A stretch of DNA of 64,000 nt from Gymnothorax reevesii (lineage: Eukaryota; Chordata; Actinopteri; Anguilliformes; Muraenidae), in NCBI GenBank assembly GCA_029721435.1, contig CM056573.1, forward strand, positions 47,528,501-47,592,500. Reading direction: 5' to 3'. The position numbers and the translations under genes are program-made. Shown here piece after piece: positions 41,701-45,623 of this stretch. The notes under the pieces were generated by a model, which saw only the letters and a list, made by a program, of their open reading frames with translations, made no database searches and had not been told where the DNA came from. Numbering within the stretch: position 1 is the first letter of the stretch; every line of letters begins with the position of its first letter.

Positions 41701-44700
41701 GCGAGCTACTTGGCTTCCTAGCTAGCAAGCTGAAGTGATATCGCACTGCATAATGTTATAGCTAGCATGCCAATGCATTTAGCTTCATTGCTAACTGCCT
41801 AGCGAGCTAAAAAGGCTTCAGTTCGCTTTCAATGACCAAAGTATTCTCAGAAATAATTATACCGACAAAATAAGGCAACAGTTTGCATACTCTGTCATAC
41901 TAGCTAGCGAGCTAGTTGGCTTCCTAGCTAGCAAGCTAAACTGATATTGAACTGTGTTACTGTTAGCATGCCAATGTATTTGGCTACATAGCCTATTGGC
42001 TACTGAGCTAAAATGCCTAGAGTTCGCTTACAATGGAATACTCACGGGCAAGCCATTTGGCTACCTAGCTGTCAAGATGGTGACATCAAAATCTATAATG
42101 TAATAGCTAGCATGCCAATGTATTTGACATCCTAACTTTCTTCACTTCAGGAGGACATTTACAGTAACTATCACTGGGAATCATTATCTCGTGGGCTTAG
42201 GACCAGATGTGGCTTTGTCCAAAATCCTAACATAGCCACTAATGGTTCTAAGCCCTCAATATCTTCAATGATGAAAATATGTAGTGCCCAGCTTTATTCA
42301 CATTGGATATCAGGAACTGTGTGGACTATGGAAGTGTTTGATTTCGCACCGCGTTCAATATGCAAAATGTTACTAAGAGTTTCAAGAGCTCGCATGTTTA
42401 ACGGTACATTTGCTCTAATTCTGCATATTGAATGCATCTGGACTACACAGTTCAACTCGTGATGTCACTTGAAATCGGGCCGATTTCAGAGCAAAATCTT
42501 GGTGATCTTAGTCGCGTTATTTTCCAGCTTTCCTTCAGATTTTTCTATTACGAGGAGTAATTTCTGACAAAGAAATGTGAATATTCTTACAACTTATGAG
42601 TTTTTCTGTGTGTTCAACTAAAATTTGACCAAGTTGAAAATGAATATATTACCACTTTAACCAAATTGCGATTATTTTCAGCACAATTAAAGTAACTACC
42701 ACTATAGGGCAGGCAGACAAGCTTGCTTATTACCTTTTCCATGACACTTGCTTAATACGGTCATTTGAAATGCTTCTGGGAAGAAAACTGTGATTTGAAG
42801 TGTCCAATGACCAGCGAGGTTGGACGGCCTCCATCGCCTTTGCATAATTGGCTTACCTTAAATCAATTCCCGTGTACTTTGCCTAACTTGCAATCGAGCA
42901 TTTATTCAGCCAACTGACTAATCAAAACCAAAGTGTGGTCTATAATGATTAGGAAGAGATGAAAAGCAGACAGACCTAACCAGGCTGCTGTGTTAGATTG
43001 ACACAATGTCAATGATTTGAATAAAGAGCTGACCACCTCTCATCGGAGAATTTTGTTGTATTATTAAAAATATTTCTTAAAAATAAAATCATTTTAAGAT
43101 GGCCCTAGTTTTAAGGGTGTAAAAATATACGTGAAGTGGAAAGGATTTTGTGAAGCATGTGAATGTGAGAAATTATTTTGGCATTGCACACAATAGTTCA
43201 ATTCACCAACTATTAGGCAAACTCGTTCAGGCGAATCAGTGCTACAAATTTGTGGAATTTTTTGTGATAATTGAACAAGATTAATTTTAAGTAAAGCAAT
43301 TCATAGCTCTTGATTTTGGTTACTTTTGAGCATTTAAATATTTGACAGTGAAGGTTGTCAGTGAAGGCTGCGTGCGAATGCGATGACAATTTACATGTCA
43401 TGTTCGATACGCTTAAAGAAAATGTTTTCCACCTTTACTGTCGGCTATTTAGACCCCCAAAAGTAACCAAAATCAAGAGATATGAATTTCTTTATTTCAA
43501 ATGAATTTTGTTCAATCATCAAATAAAAAATGCTACAAATTTGCTCTTGCCTGAACGTGTCTGCCAAGTCTTCCCTGCATATGTCTATTGTGTGCATTGT
43601 GACAATCATTTATCTCAATTCACGTTTGATATGTTTCTCAAATGTTTACCACTTCGCGTGTATTTTGAAACGCTTAAAAACCAGGGCCATCTTTAAAATG
43701 ATATTATTTTTAAGAAATATTTTTAATGATATGTAAAAATTCTACGAGAGGTGGAATTCAGAGGTCTGCTGTTAATTCAGATTGTTGACATTCTTTCAAT
43801 CTAACACAGCAGCTTGGTTAGGTCTGTCTGCTTCTCATTATTTCTTCTTAACCATTATTGGCCACATTTTGGTTTTGATTTGTCAGTTGACTGAATAAAT
43901 GACTTGATTGCAAGTTAGGCAAAGTATACGGGAATTGAATTAAGGTGAGCTAATTATGCCAAGGCGATGGAGGCTGTCCAACCTCGCTGGTAATTTGCAG
44001 ACCTCAAATCAGTTTTCTTCCCAGAAGCATTTCAAATGACCGCATTAGGTAAGTGTCATAGAAAAGGTAATAAGCAAGCTCGTATGTCTGCCTCATGGTG
44101 GCATTTACTTTTATTTAGCTTAAAATCACGATTCGGTTAATCGTGCAGCCTTAATGTGATGCAGGAAGTAGGCTAGCGCAGGAAAGGAAATGAACTTGGC
44201 GTACATGAACACGATTCGAGCATAGAATTAATACTGTTTTCTAGCCAAGTGTCGTATACTGATGAAATTTAAAATGTTCTTGATGAGATGGGAAAATGCC
44301 ATGTGGCTGACTTCCCTAGACATGATGACATTAAAGAAGCTAAGTTAAAGCACAGGAGGAGCGGGTTACAAATGGGGTGTGAAAGAGGGGTTAAAATATC
44401 AATCATACAATGAAAGCTAAGCACCCATTACTTTTGCCATGCTTCTGAGAGAGATTAAAATTGCCTGAAAGCGTTGGGCTACACACACGTTCAAGTCCGA
44501 GTCACTCACATAAAGCTGCTGCTCAGGAGCTGTAAATCTCTCACCTGGCTTTTTCTAAAACTAACGCCTGAGAACCATCTGATTGTCCTTTTAGGAAACA
44601 TGCATTGAATTGGCTTAGTATTATTCTGGAAAAAGCCAGCCACTTCAATCACTCCAGGATTTCAATAGTTTTTTTGTAAATCAAGAGGCGACTGACTGCT

Positions 44701-45623
44701 TGAAAATTGTTAGTGTTATAGAATGTTTGGCTAGTGATGTGCAGTACTGTGCAAAAGTGTTAGGCACCCTGCATTTTTTAAAATTTACTTCTGGCTTTTG
44801 ATGTTTGCTTTTTGTTTTCCACGTTGGTCTTGCTGAAGATTTAAACTGTAAATTTGAAATTCAAATGCTAATTCTAAAAAAATAGGTTTTTAAATAAATG
44901 TTTTCATTCCACTAAAAACAGTTGATGCAGATAATATAGTATTGAGAGAACCTTGATGTAAACATCATCATGGCTGCCTGCAGTTACTCGGAGGGACAGA
45001 CACAACTTAGACGGTCAGTCTGCAAATGACCGGTGTCATTTTGAACTCTGCTTGGAACAAGCAAAAAGCCAATCATCTTCCAAAACTATAGCACAACAGG
45101 ACGGTGTCCCAAATTTTTAGGCAAATTGTCGTCACTCCAAATATCGGTCAGATTTAGTTTTTAACAGTTTACAGTTCTGGATAGTAAATTTCTCCGTTAT
45201 TAGAAACTTTTAATTTCATTATTTTTGCAAGCATATTTGCCCAGCAGATGGCTTTAAATGTGCCTAAGATTTCTGCACAGTGCTGCATTAGTGCCTGGCG
45301 GGAGCTCCCTCTCCCCGCTGCCCTCACTCTCTCCAGCGCGACTGTACAACATTTCTGAGCTCACGACAACCGTTTCTTCTACGGTCACAGATGAGCTCAA
45401 GCACATCATTGGTGCGGAGACCACGCGGAAGGGCATCCTGCGCGTCTTCGAGATGTTCCAGCACCAGCAGCTGAACCGCCGGCTGGTGTACGTCTTCCTG
45501 GAGGGCCTGCTGGAGACCATGTTCCCCCAGTGCAAGTTCCCCGAGCTCTTCGTCAAGCTCCACTCCTGCTCCCAGCGCACGCACAGATACTCGCAAAAGC
45601 AGAGGACAGCGCACCAGAGGTGA
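8211..45623 (+). CDS. snx13: Sorting nexin 13 (RGS-PX1), whole gene span, 26 coding exons
   Basis: Joining the 26 exons listed separately gives 2865 nt, 954 residues plus TGA, with every phase matching. Recognised as SNX13 by near-continuous similarity to the mammalian protein as I remember it (about 957-968 residues). Visible parts: a hydrophobic hairpin near residues 14-50; PXA domain about 97-285 (motifs YWYYTLSDDESF, LLYLLLPPGDF, LSDPDYINQYVIW); RGS domain about 373-500 (LFFWLTVEGYR, YEQYLSEK, PTPEIFDDIQ); Ser/Asp-rich linker about 534-570; PX domain about 570-690 with the phosphoinositide motif YRRYSDF and LPGKK; nexin C-terminal domain about 770-920. Known family role: endosomal/ER membrane protein that binds PI3P, has been described as a GTPase activator for G-alpha-s, and acts in endosome sorting and lysosomal cholesterol handling. 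Alternatives SNX14, SNX19 and SNX25 fit less well. The paralogue relation (single copy or teleost duplicate) cannot be judged here. Confidence 0.97.
9400..10109 (+). promoter_or_regulatory. Second CpG-rich block: possible alternative snx13 promoter and first exon
   Basis: Within intron 1. A ZNF143-like CTTCATTTCCCAGAATCC lies at about 9409-9426 and an ETS-like GGAAGT at about 9604. A GC-rich stretch then runs to a perfect donor GTGAGT at 10110. The frame that would join exon 2 is open from 9842 to 10109 but has no ATG, so a transcript from here would need a non-AUG start or a start farther on. No database support was available. Confidence 0.35.
10240..13336. other. snx13: Intron 1, distal part
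   Basis: AT-rich intronic DNA with a GT microsatellite. No coding sequence, RNA gene or recognised transposon was found. Confidence 0.5.
11687..11747. repeat. (GT)n microsatellite with T tail
   Basis: GT run with one GTATGT interruption, ending in a T11 tract. Located in intron 1. Confidence 0.9.
13337..13449 (+). CDS. snx13: snx13 exon 2 (residues 5-42), first membrane segment
   Basis: Acceptor TTTTAG before 13337, donor GTAAGT after 13449, ends in phase 2. It encodes a short amphipathic start (ASLSIWGW) followed by a long hydrophobic run rich in Val, Leu, Ile and Phe, with Gly-Pro in the middle. This forms the membrane hairpin that anchors the protein. Confidence 0.95.
13880..13982 (+). 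CDS. snx13: snx13 exon 3 (residues 42-76)
   Basis: Acceptor CTTGCAG, donor GTCAGC, ends in phase 0. It completes the hydrophobic hairpin (FVVTLLFGKT) and then turns polar (NSERHLERCEQSFLP) where the chain leaves the membrane. The following intron is only 300 bp. Confidence 0.95.
14283..14372 (+). CDS. snx13: snx13 exon 4 (residues 77-106), start of PXA domain
   Basis: Acceptor TCCTTAAG, donor GTATGC, 90 nt, phase 0 at both ends. It encodes ALEELKLEVKPIKIDRRVTG and then SNIIDEPLQQ, the conserved entry to the PXA domain. The first half differs from the recalled mammalian sequence more than the second half. Confidence 0.95.
14623..15407. mobile_element. Tc1-like element remnant, intron 4
   Basis: Imperfect terminal repeats TGCTGCCTGTCCAAAAA at the left and TTTTCAGCAGGCAGTG at the right, each flanked by TA. 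Inside, + strand at about 15150-15240, stop-interrupted traces of the transposase C-terminal motif (CCGGACCTTAACTGC then ATTGAAAGTCTGTGGGA, i.e. PDLNxIESLW). The middle is replaced by an unrelated repeat (14734-14972). Confidence 0.65.
14734..14972 (+). repeat. Unclassified CCGTCCG repeat, copy inside Tc1 remnant
   Basis: Begins CCCCCGCCAACACGAAGTGG and contains a run of CCGTCCGTSCGTCCG followed by GATAAAGGGGACAGC and ACTACTACAGATACAGTAAC. It resembles, in order of motifs, the copies at 31.8, 33.3, 38.1 and 59.0 kb. Superfamily unknown. Confidence 0.45.
15420..17239. other. snx13: Intron 4, distal part
   Basis: No gene, RNA or recognisable repeat stands out. Open frames at 15983-16467 on both strands overlap each other and resemble no family. 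Confidence 0.4.
17240..17361 (+). CDS. snx13: snx13 exon 5 (residues 107-147), PXA
   Basis: Acceptor TTGTACAG, donor GTAAGC, 122 nt, ends in phase 2. It contains the strongly conserved PXA motif DYIQYWYYTLSDDESFL. The next intron is only 115 bp, the shortest in the gene. Confidence 0.96.
17477..17598 (+). CDS. snx13: snx13 exon 6 (residues 147-188), PXA
   Basis: Acceptor CCGGCAG, donor GTAAGA, 122 nt, ends in phase 1. It encodes SKEVDWQPYFTTRLVDDF and a basic/acidic helix (LRVFRKAQERLNEKED). The last residues before the junction are variable in the family. Confidence 0.94.
17924..18605. mobile_element. TTAA-flanked MITE (piggyBac- or Kolobok-like), intron 6
   Basis: Ends GGGGAGGAGAAACC and GGTTTCTCCTCCCC are perfect 14-bp inverted repeats, each bordered by TTAA (17920-17923 and 18606-18609), itself inside a matching CATTTAA/TTAAATG. 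682 bp and no transposase. Both piggyBac and Kolobok use TTAA targets; the ends do not decide between them. Confidence 0.8.
19176..19280 (+). CDS. snx13: snx13 exon 7 (residues 188-223), PXA
   Basis: Acceptor TTTCAG, donor GTGTGT, 105 nt, phase 1 at both ends. It encodes DDPEELLDSFFEAEVEMERT and CTAPKDEEG. The acceptor sits about 570 bp downstream of the TTAA-flanked MITE in the same intron. Confidence 0.95.
19925..20013 (+). CDS. snx13: snx13 exon 8 (residues 223-252), PXA
   Basis: Acceptor CTCCAG, donor GTGAGT, ends in phase 0. It encodes the PXA core motif DLCEVLLYLLLPPGDF followed by RNMRYFVR, nearly unchanged from the recalled mammalian sequence. Confidence 0.96.
20246..20329 (+). CDS. 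snx13: snx13 exon 9 (residues 253-280), end of PXA
   Basis: Acceptor TCTCAG, donor GTAAGT, 84 nt, phase 0. It encodes EILARGVLLPLINQLSDPDY and INQYVIWM, the diagnostic C-terminal block of the PXA domain. Confidence 0.97.
20701..20839 (+). CDS. snx13: snx13 exon 10 (residues 281-327)
   Basis: Acceptor TCTTGCAG, donor GTGAGA, 139 nt, ends in phase 1. It encodes the PXA tail and linker (CNYEAFMNILKLSD, KDKAAEELQYLRSLDTAGD). A 2.9 kb intron full of Tc1-like debris follows. Confidence 0.96.
21213..21540. mobile_element. Tc1-like left-end fragment, intron 10
   Basis: Begins ACTGCCTGGCGCAAAAAAGG after a TATA, the same terminal type as the 14.6 kb element. It carries the leader motifs TGGATTTAAATAAGCAAAT and AACACTGACTGATGCAGTG, then degraded N-terminal transposase sequence. 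The right end is lost. Confidence 0.6.
21620..22560 (+). pseudogene. Degenerate Tc1-like transposase, second family, intron 10
   Basis: Leader-like ACAATGGAATGAAAACTTAC followed by a reading resembling KRQIVIDLHKSVNGYRKIHK and KMPLSTVRAII (about 2.20-2.22 kb of the intron region, 22118-22220), the paired-type HTH of Tc1 transposases. Then LVSSWDHQVSKSTIRRPLHN at about 22358-22417. Several stops and frameshifts. Confidence 0.6.
22590..22875 (+). mobile_element. Tc1-like fragment matching the 3.3 kb family
   Basis: GATGTGATTTGAAATTGCTG, TTTGGTACAAAAGCATCATC and AGGCCTAGTCCTTCAGAAG closely parallel 3598-3690. It runs into HTH-coding remnants (ATTGAAAGGTTTAAAAACAA, TTTAAGGAATCTGGAGGAAC) and abuts the preceding remnant, so several Tc1-type insertions are nested here. 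Confidence 0.65.
23758..23846 (+). CDS. snx13: snx13 exon 11 (residues 327-356)
   Basis: Acceptor CTTGTAG, donor GTATGC, ends in phase 0. It encodes INMIKNQINSLLFVKKVCEM and RIQRLRSGK, a helical linker between the PXA and RGS domains. Confidence 0.95.
24005..24104 (+). CDS. snx13: snx13 exon 12 (residues 357-390), start of RGS domain
   Basis: Acceptor TTTGTAG, donor GTAAGT, 100 nt, ends in phase 1. It encodes ALKLAASFGKLCVIPLEHIL and HNIALQFFM, entering the RGS fold. The preceding intron is just 158 bp. Confidence 0.95.
24335..24535. mobile_element. ~200-bp MITE, copy 1 (intron 12)
   Basis: Imperfect inverted ends GTTAAACCCATTTGCTTAGA and TCTGCGCAGAAGGGTTAAAC. The inner part (CGCCAATTTTTTCCTG, GAGCCTATTTAAGGCTTTAT, TTCAGTGAAGCGAGATATTG) is found in reverse at 36.7 kb. 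Confidence 0.65.
24648..24841 (+). CDS. snx13: snx13 exon 13 (residues 390-454), RGS core
   Basis: Acceptor TCCCAG, donor GTTAGC, 194 nt, ends in phase 0. It encodes the RGS core GGQADLFFWLTVEGYRVTAQ, a variable loop (QAWQRDGKKQGSQTKG) and VYEQYLSEK. Confidence 0.97.
26769..26873 (+). CDS. snx13: snx13 exon 14 (residues 455-489), RGS
   Basis: Acceptor TCTCCAG, donor GTGAAT, 105 nt, phase 0. It encodes ASPRVQVDETLIAKLAEKLH and EDPTPEIFDDIQRK, the typical RGS helix leading into the C-terminal subdomain. Confidence 0.96.
27600..27732 (+). CDS. snx13: snx13 exon 15 (residues 490-534), end of RGS
   Basis: Acceptor GGTGCAG, donor GTGAGA, 133 nt, ends in phase 1. It encodes VYDMMLHEERFYPSFRHHPL and YVRMLAELDMLKEP, then an acidic glycine run (GSDDGEG). 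A purine-rich simple repeat follows the donor directly. Confidence 0.96.
27789..28531. mobile_element. Putative MITE, intron 15
   Basis: Ends share TCCACTGAATGCGAAA in inverted orientation (near 27797 and 28505-28521). Internal motifs such as CCATAGAAATGAATGGGATC are typical of fish non-autonomous DNA transposons. No transposase. Target duplication not clear. Confidence 0.5.
29023..29060 (+). CDS. snx13: snx13 exon 16, 38-nt microexon (residues 534-546)
   Basis: Acceptor CTCCACAG, donor GTATGT, ends in phase 0. It encodes ESFNGSPTGSLNL, part of the Ser-rich linker between RGS and PX, a likely phosphorylation region. Too short for ORF calling; supported by phase and by recalled mammalian identity. 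Confidence 0.92.
29728..30464. mobile_element. hAT-like MITE, split by a Tc1-like insertion
   Basis: Outer inverted ends CAGGGTTCTCCAACCCTG and AAGGGTTGGAGGACCTCG, continuing with CCTGGAGAGCTACC and its complement. Flanks GTGTAACA (29720-29727) and GTCTAACA (30465-30472) are an 8-bp target duplication with one mismatch. Without the inner insertion the element is about 160 bp. Confidence 0.7.
29792..30369. mobile_element. Recent non-autonomous Tc1-like element with ~130-bp near-identical TIRs
   Basis: Starts CAGTACAGGCCAAAAGTTTG and ends with its complement, flanked by TA on both sides. The two arms agree at almost every base for about 130 bp. The internal segment keeps only leader and trailer parts of a Tc1 transposon (AATTAACCCTGACAAGGCAC; CAAGAGTGTGCAAAGCAGTA) and no transposase. 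Confidence 0.85.
30799..30868 (+). CDS. snx13: snx13 exon 17 (residues 547-570), Ser/Asp-rich linker
   Basis: Acceptor TCCCCAG, donor GTATGT, 70 nt, ends in phase 1. It encodes SLDDLSNASSDESIQIHAFI followed by SDT, an acidic serine-rich stretch with casein-kinase-like sites. Confidence 0.94.
31377..31412 (+). CDS. snx13: Optional 36-nt 5' extension of snx13 exon 18
   Basis: Acceptor TTCGTGCCCAG, preceded by a long pyrimidine-rich tract, opens a frame encoding VADTFLNQIPVA that continues without a stop into GVCNDHG. The phase matches exon 17. I recall mammalian SNX13 isoforms with 11 extra residues ending in AVA at this point. The upstream acceptor looks stronger than the one at 31413. Confidence 0.5.
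31413..31555 (+). CDS. snx13: snx13 exon 18 (residues 570-617), start of PX domain
   Basis: Acceptor GTGGCAG before 31413, donor GTGGGA, 143 nt, ends in phase 0. It encodes GVCNDHGKTYALYAITVFRK and the PI3P-binding motif TYRRYSDFHDFHMRI. A second acceptor (GCCCAG before 31377) would add 36 nt in frame, ending in PVAG; either form is possible. Confidence 0.95.
31800..32300 (+). repeat. Unclassified CCGTCCG repeat, intron 18 copy 1
   Basis: Contains GTAAGGTCTCGACACCT, CTCTGTCCGTCCGTCACG, GATATCTCAAGAACGGTTTG, TGTGACCTGGCGGGGGACA and TTTGACCTTGGATTTAACC. The motif order parallels the copies at 33.3, 38.1 and 59.0 kb. No coding frame. Confidence 0.45.
32310..33320. other. snx13: Intron 18, middle part
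   Basis: AT-rich DNA with scattered GCTAGC-type motifs. No gene or clear transposon end found. Confidence 0.35.
33330..33860 (+). repeat. Unclassified repeat of the same group, intron 18 copy 2
   Basis: Shares GGAAGGTCTCAACACCT with the preceding copy and has GACCTTTGACCTTGGATTTA, GTGACCTTGGGCTTGAGC and a TTTA-rich simple repeat at 33456-33493. Confidence 0.4.
34201..34308 (+). CDS. snx13: snx13 exon 19 (residues 618-653), PX
   Basis: Strong acceptor CTCCCCCCAG, donor GTGCGG, 108 nt, phase 0. It encodes LKLPGKKTFNNMDRDFLERR and KKDLNAYLQ. LPGKK is the second lipid-contact element and the arginine-rich helix is typical of PX domains. Confidence 0.97.
34435..34545 (+). CDS. snx13: snx13 exon 20 (residues 654-690), end of PX
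   Basis: Acceptor CATCCAG, donor GTCAGA, 111 nt, phase 0. It encodes LLLNPETMKACPTLAAYLCD and FLENKAYSKGKGDFARK. The intron before it is only 126 bp. Confidence 0.96.
35088..35249 (+). CDS. snx13: snx13 exon 21 (residues 691-744)
   Basis: Acceptor CACTCAG, donor GTGCTT (weak at +4 to +6), 162 nt, phase 0. It encodes an amphipathic Met/Asn-rich segment, MDTFVNPLRNSMRNVSNAVK, with DSLAEGMTK and MSERLGQDIKQSIFK, highly conserved in SNX13. Confidence 0.96.
36136..36207 (+). CDS. snx13: snx13 exon 22 (residues 745-768)
   Basis: Acceptor GTCCTCAG, donor GTGAGT, 72 nt, phase 0 at both ends. It encodes VPPMMPKSDINAEHCRVSAQ and LDDN, a flexible linker before the nexin C-terminal domain. Because it is symmetric it could be skipped without a frame change. 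Confidence 0.93.
36687..36897. mobile_element. ~200-bp MITE, copy 2 (intron 22)
   Basis: Reverse-oriented relative of the 24.3 kb copy: ends TTTAACCCGTTTGCGTAGA and TGCAGAAAGGGCTTAAA, with inner matches TAAAGCCTAAATAGGCTC and GGAAAAATTGGCAATATT. Confidence 0.65.
37484..37629 (+). CDS. snx13: snx13 exon 23 (residues 769-817), nexin C-terminal domain
   Basis: Acceptor CCAAAAG (poor pyrimidine tract), donor GTACTG, 146 nt, ends in phase 2. It encodes PLRVMLLLMDEVFDLKERNQ and RRNIKNLLQQLIRATYGDTI, the start of the sorting-nexin C-terminal fold. Confidence 0.96.
37862..37930 (+). CDS. snx13: snx13 exon 24 (residues 817-840)
   Basis: Acceptor CATTCCAG, donor GTAGTG, 69 nt, phase 2 at both ends. 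It encodes KIVDHVDFMTSPEQVADFVK and RF. Confidence 0.95.
38007..38119 (+). CDS. snx13: snx13 exon 25 (residues 840-878)
   Basis: Acceptor GTCACAG, donor GTGCGT, 113 nt, ends in phase 1. It encodes DSYWPNGILAETPPRRDKNI and RMRTRVAAKTSLLGIMP. The 7.3 kb intron after it is the most transposon-filled part of the gene, starting within 10 bp of the donor with a CCGTCCG-type repeat. Confidence 0.95.
38128..38345 (+). repeat. Unclassified CCGTCCG repeat at start of intron 25
   Basis: After a T-rich run: CAGCTCCGTCCGTACGTACG, TACATCCGTCCGTCCCG, CGATATCTCAACCTAATTC and TTTTTGTGACCTAACGGCG. Same motif order as the intron 18 copies. It begins within 10 bp of the exon 25 donor. Confidence 0.5.
39793..41378 (-). 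mobile_element. Near full-length Tc1-like transposon, inactivated
   Basis: 1586 bp between TA dinucleotides. Outer ends CAAAACCCAAAACCAGTGAA and its complement, followed by matching subterminal blocks (TTCAATTGAATACACTGCAA left, TTGCAGTGTATTCAATTGAC right), so the TIRs extend about 140 bp with one arm slightly more diverged. Carries one minus-strand transposase pseudogene. Confidence 0.92.
40080..41000 (-). pseudogene. Tc1-like DDE transposase pseudogene
   Basis: Reading on the minus strand: HTH part (IPQRAIARNLGISSSTVRNI, then RQGRKP linker and RWYCIKNRHQCVKDITTWAQ) at 40.98-40.57 kb, then a one-base shift after RWTDAKWK, then WSDKSTFQIVFGNCERR in the second frame, then MMVWGCISAQGMGNQHICEG and SPDLSPIENV in the next. 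The first catalytic Asp (WSDKS) and the Glu (PIEN) remain, but the middle Asp is Glu (QQENAKPH). A TGA replaces the Trp codon after ENV. No intact protein is possible. Confidence 0.9.
41628..42130 (+). repeat. ~208-bp tandem duplication, about 2.4 units
   Basis: CCAAAGTATTCTC at 41628 recurs at 41836. Both units contain AATAATTAT, GACAAAATAAGGC, CTGTCATACT, GGCTTCCTAGCTAGCAAGCT and TAGCATGCCAATG; a third partial unit starts near 42033. Rich in GCTAGC palindromes. Confidence 0.75.
42655..44147. repeat. ~1.5 kb foldback palindrome (two ~670-bp inverted arms)
   Basis: The arms match in reverse complement along almost their whole length: AATTGCGATTATTTTCAGC with the complement of TAAAATCACGATTCGGTTAA; AGGCAGACAAGCTTGCTTAT with ATAAGCAAGCTCGTATGTC; TGGACGGCCTCCATCGCC with GGCGATGGAGGCTGTCCA; AGCTCTTGATTTTGGTTACT with AGTAACCAAAATCAAGAG. 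The centre lies near 43395 with a loop of about 120 bp. Probably a foldback-type DNA element; no protein encoded. Confidence 0.88.
44741..45286. mobile_element. Mariner-type MITE just upstream of snx13 exon 26
   Basis: Ends GCAGTACTGTGCAAAAGTGT then TAGGCAC, and the complement GTGCCTAAGATTTCTGCACA then GTGCTGC; about 23 of 27 end positions agree. No transposase. Its right end lies 104 bp before the exon 26 start, so the natural branch point and acceptor are preserved but close. Confidence 0.7.
45391..45623 (+). CDS. snx13: snx13 exon 26, last coding exon (residues 878-954)
   Basis: Acceptor CGGTCACAG before 45391; it opens in phase 1 with DELKHIIGAETTRKGILRVF and ends at TGA 45621-45623. It encodes EMFQHQQLNRRLVYVFLEGL and LETMFPQCKFPELFVKLHS, then a basic tail (RYSQKQRTAHQR) that is shorter and more diverged than I recall for mammals. 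G+C is clearly higher than in surrounding introns. Confidence 0.97.
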
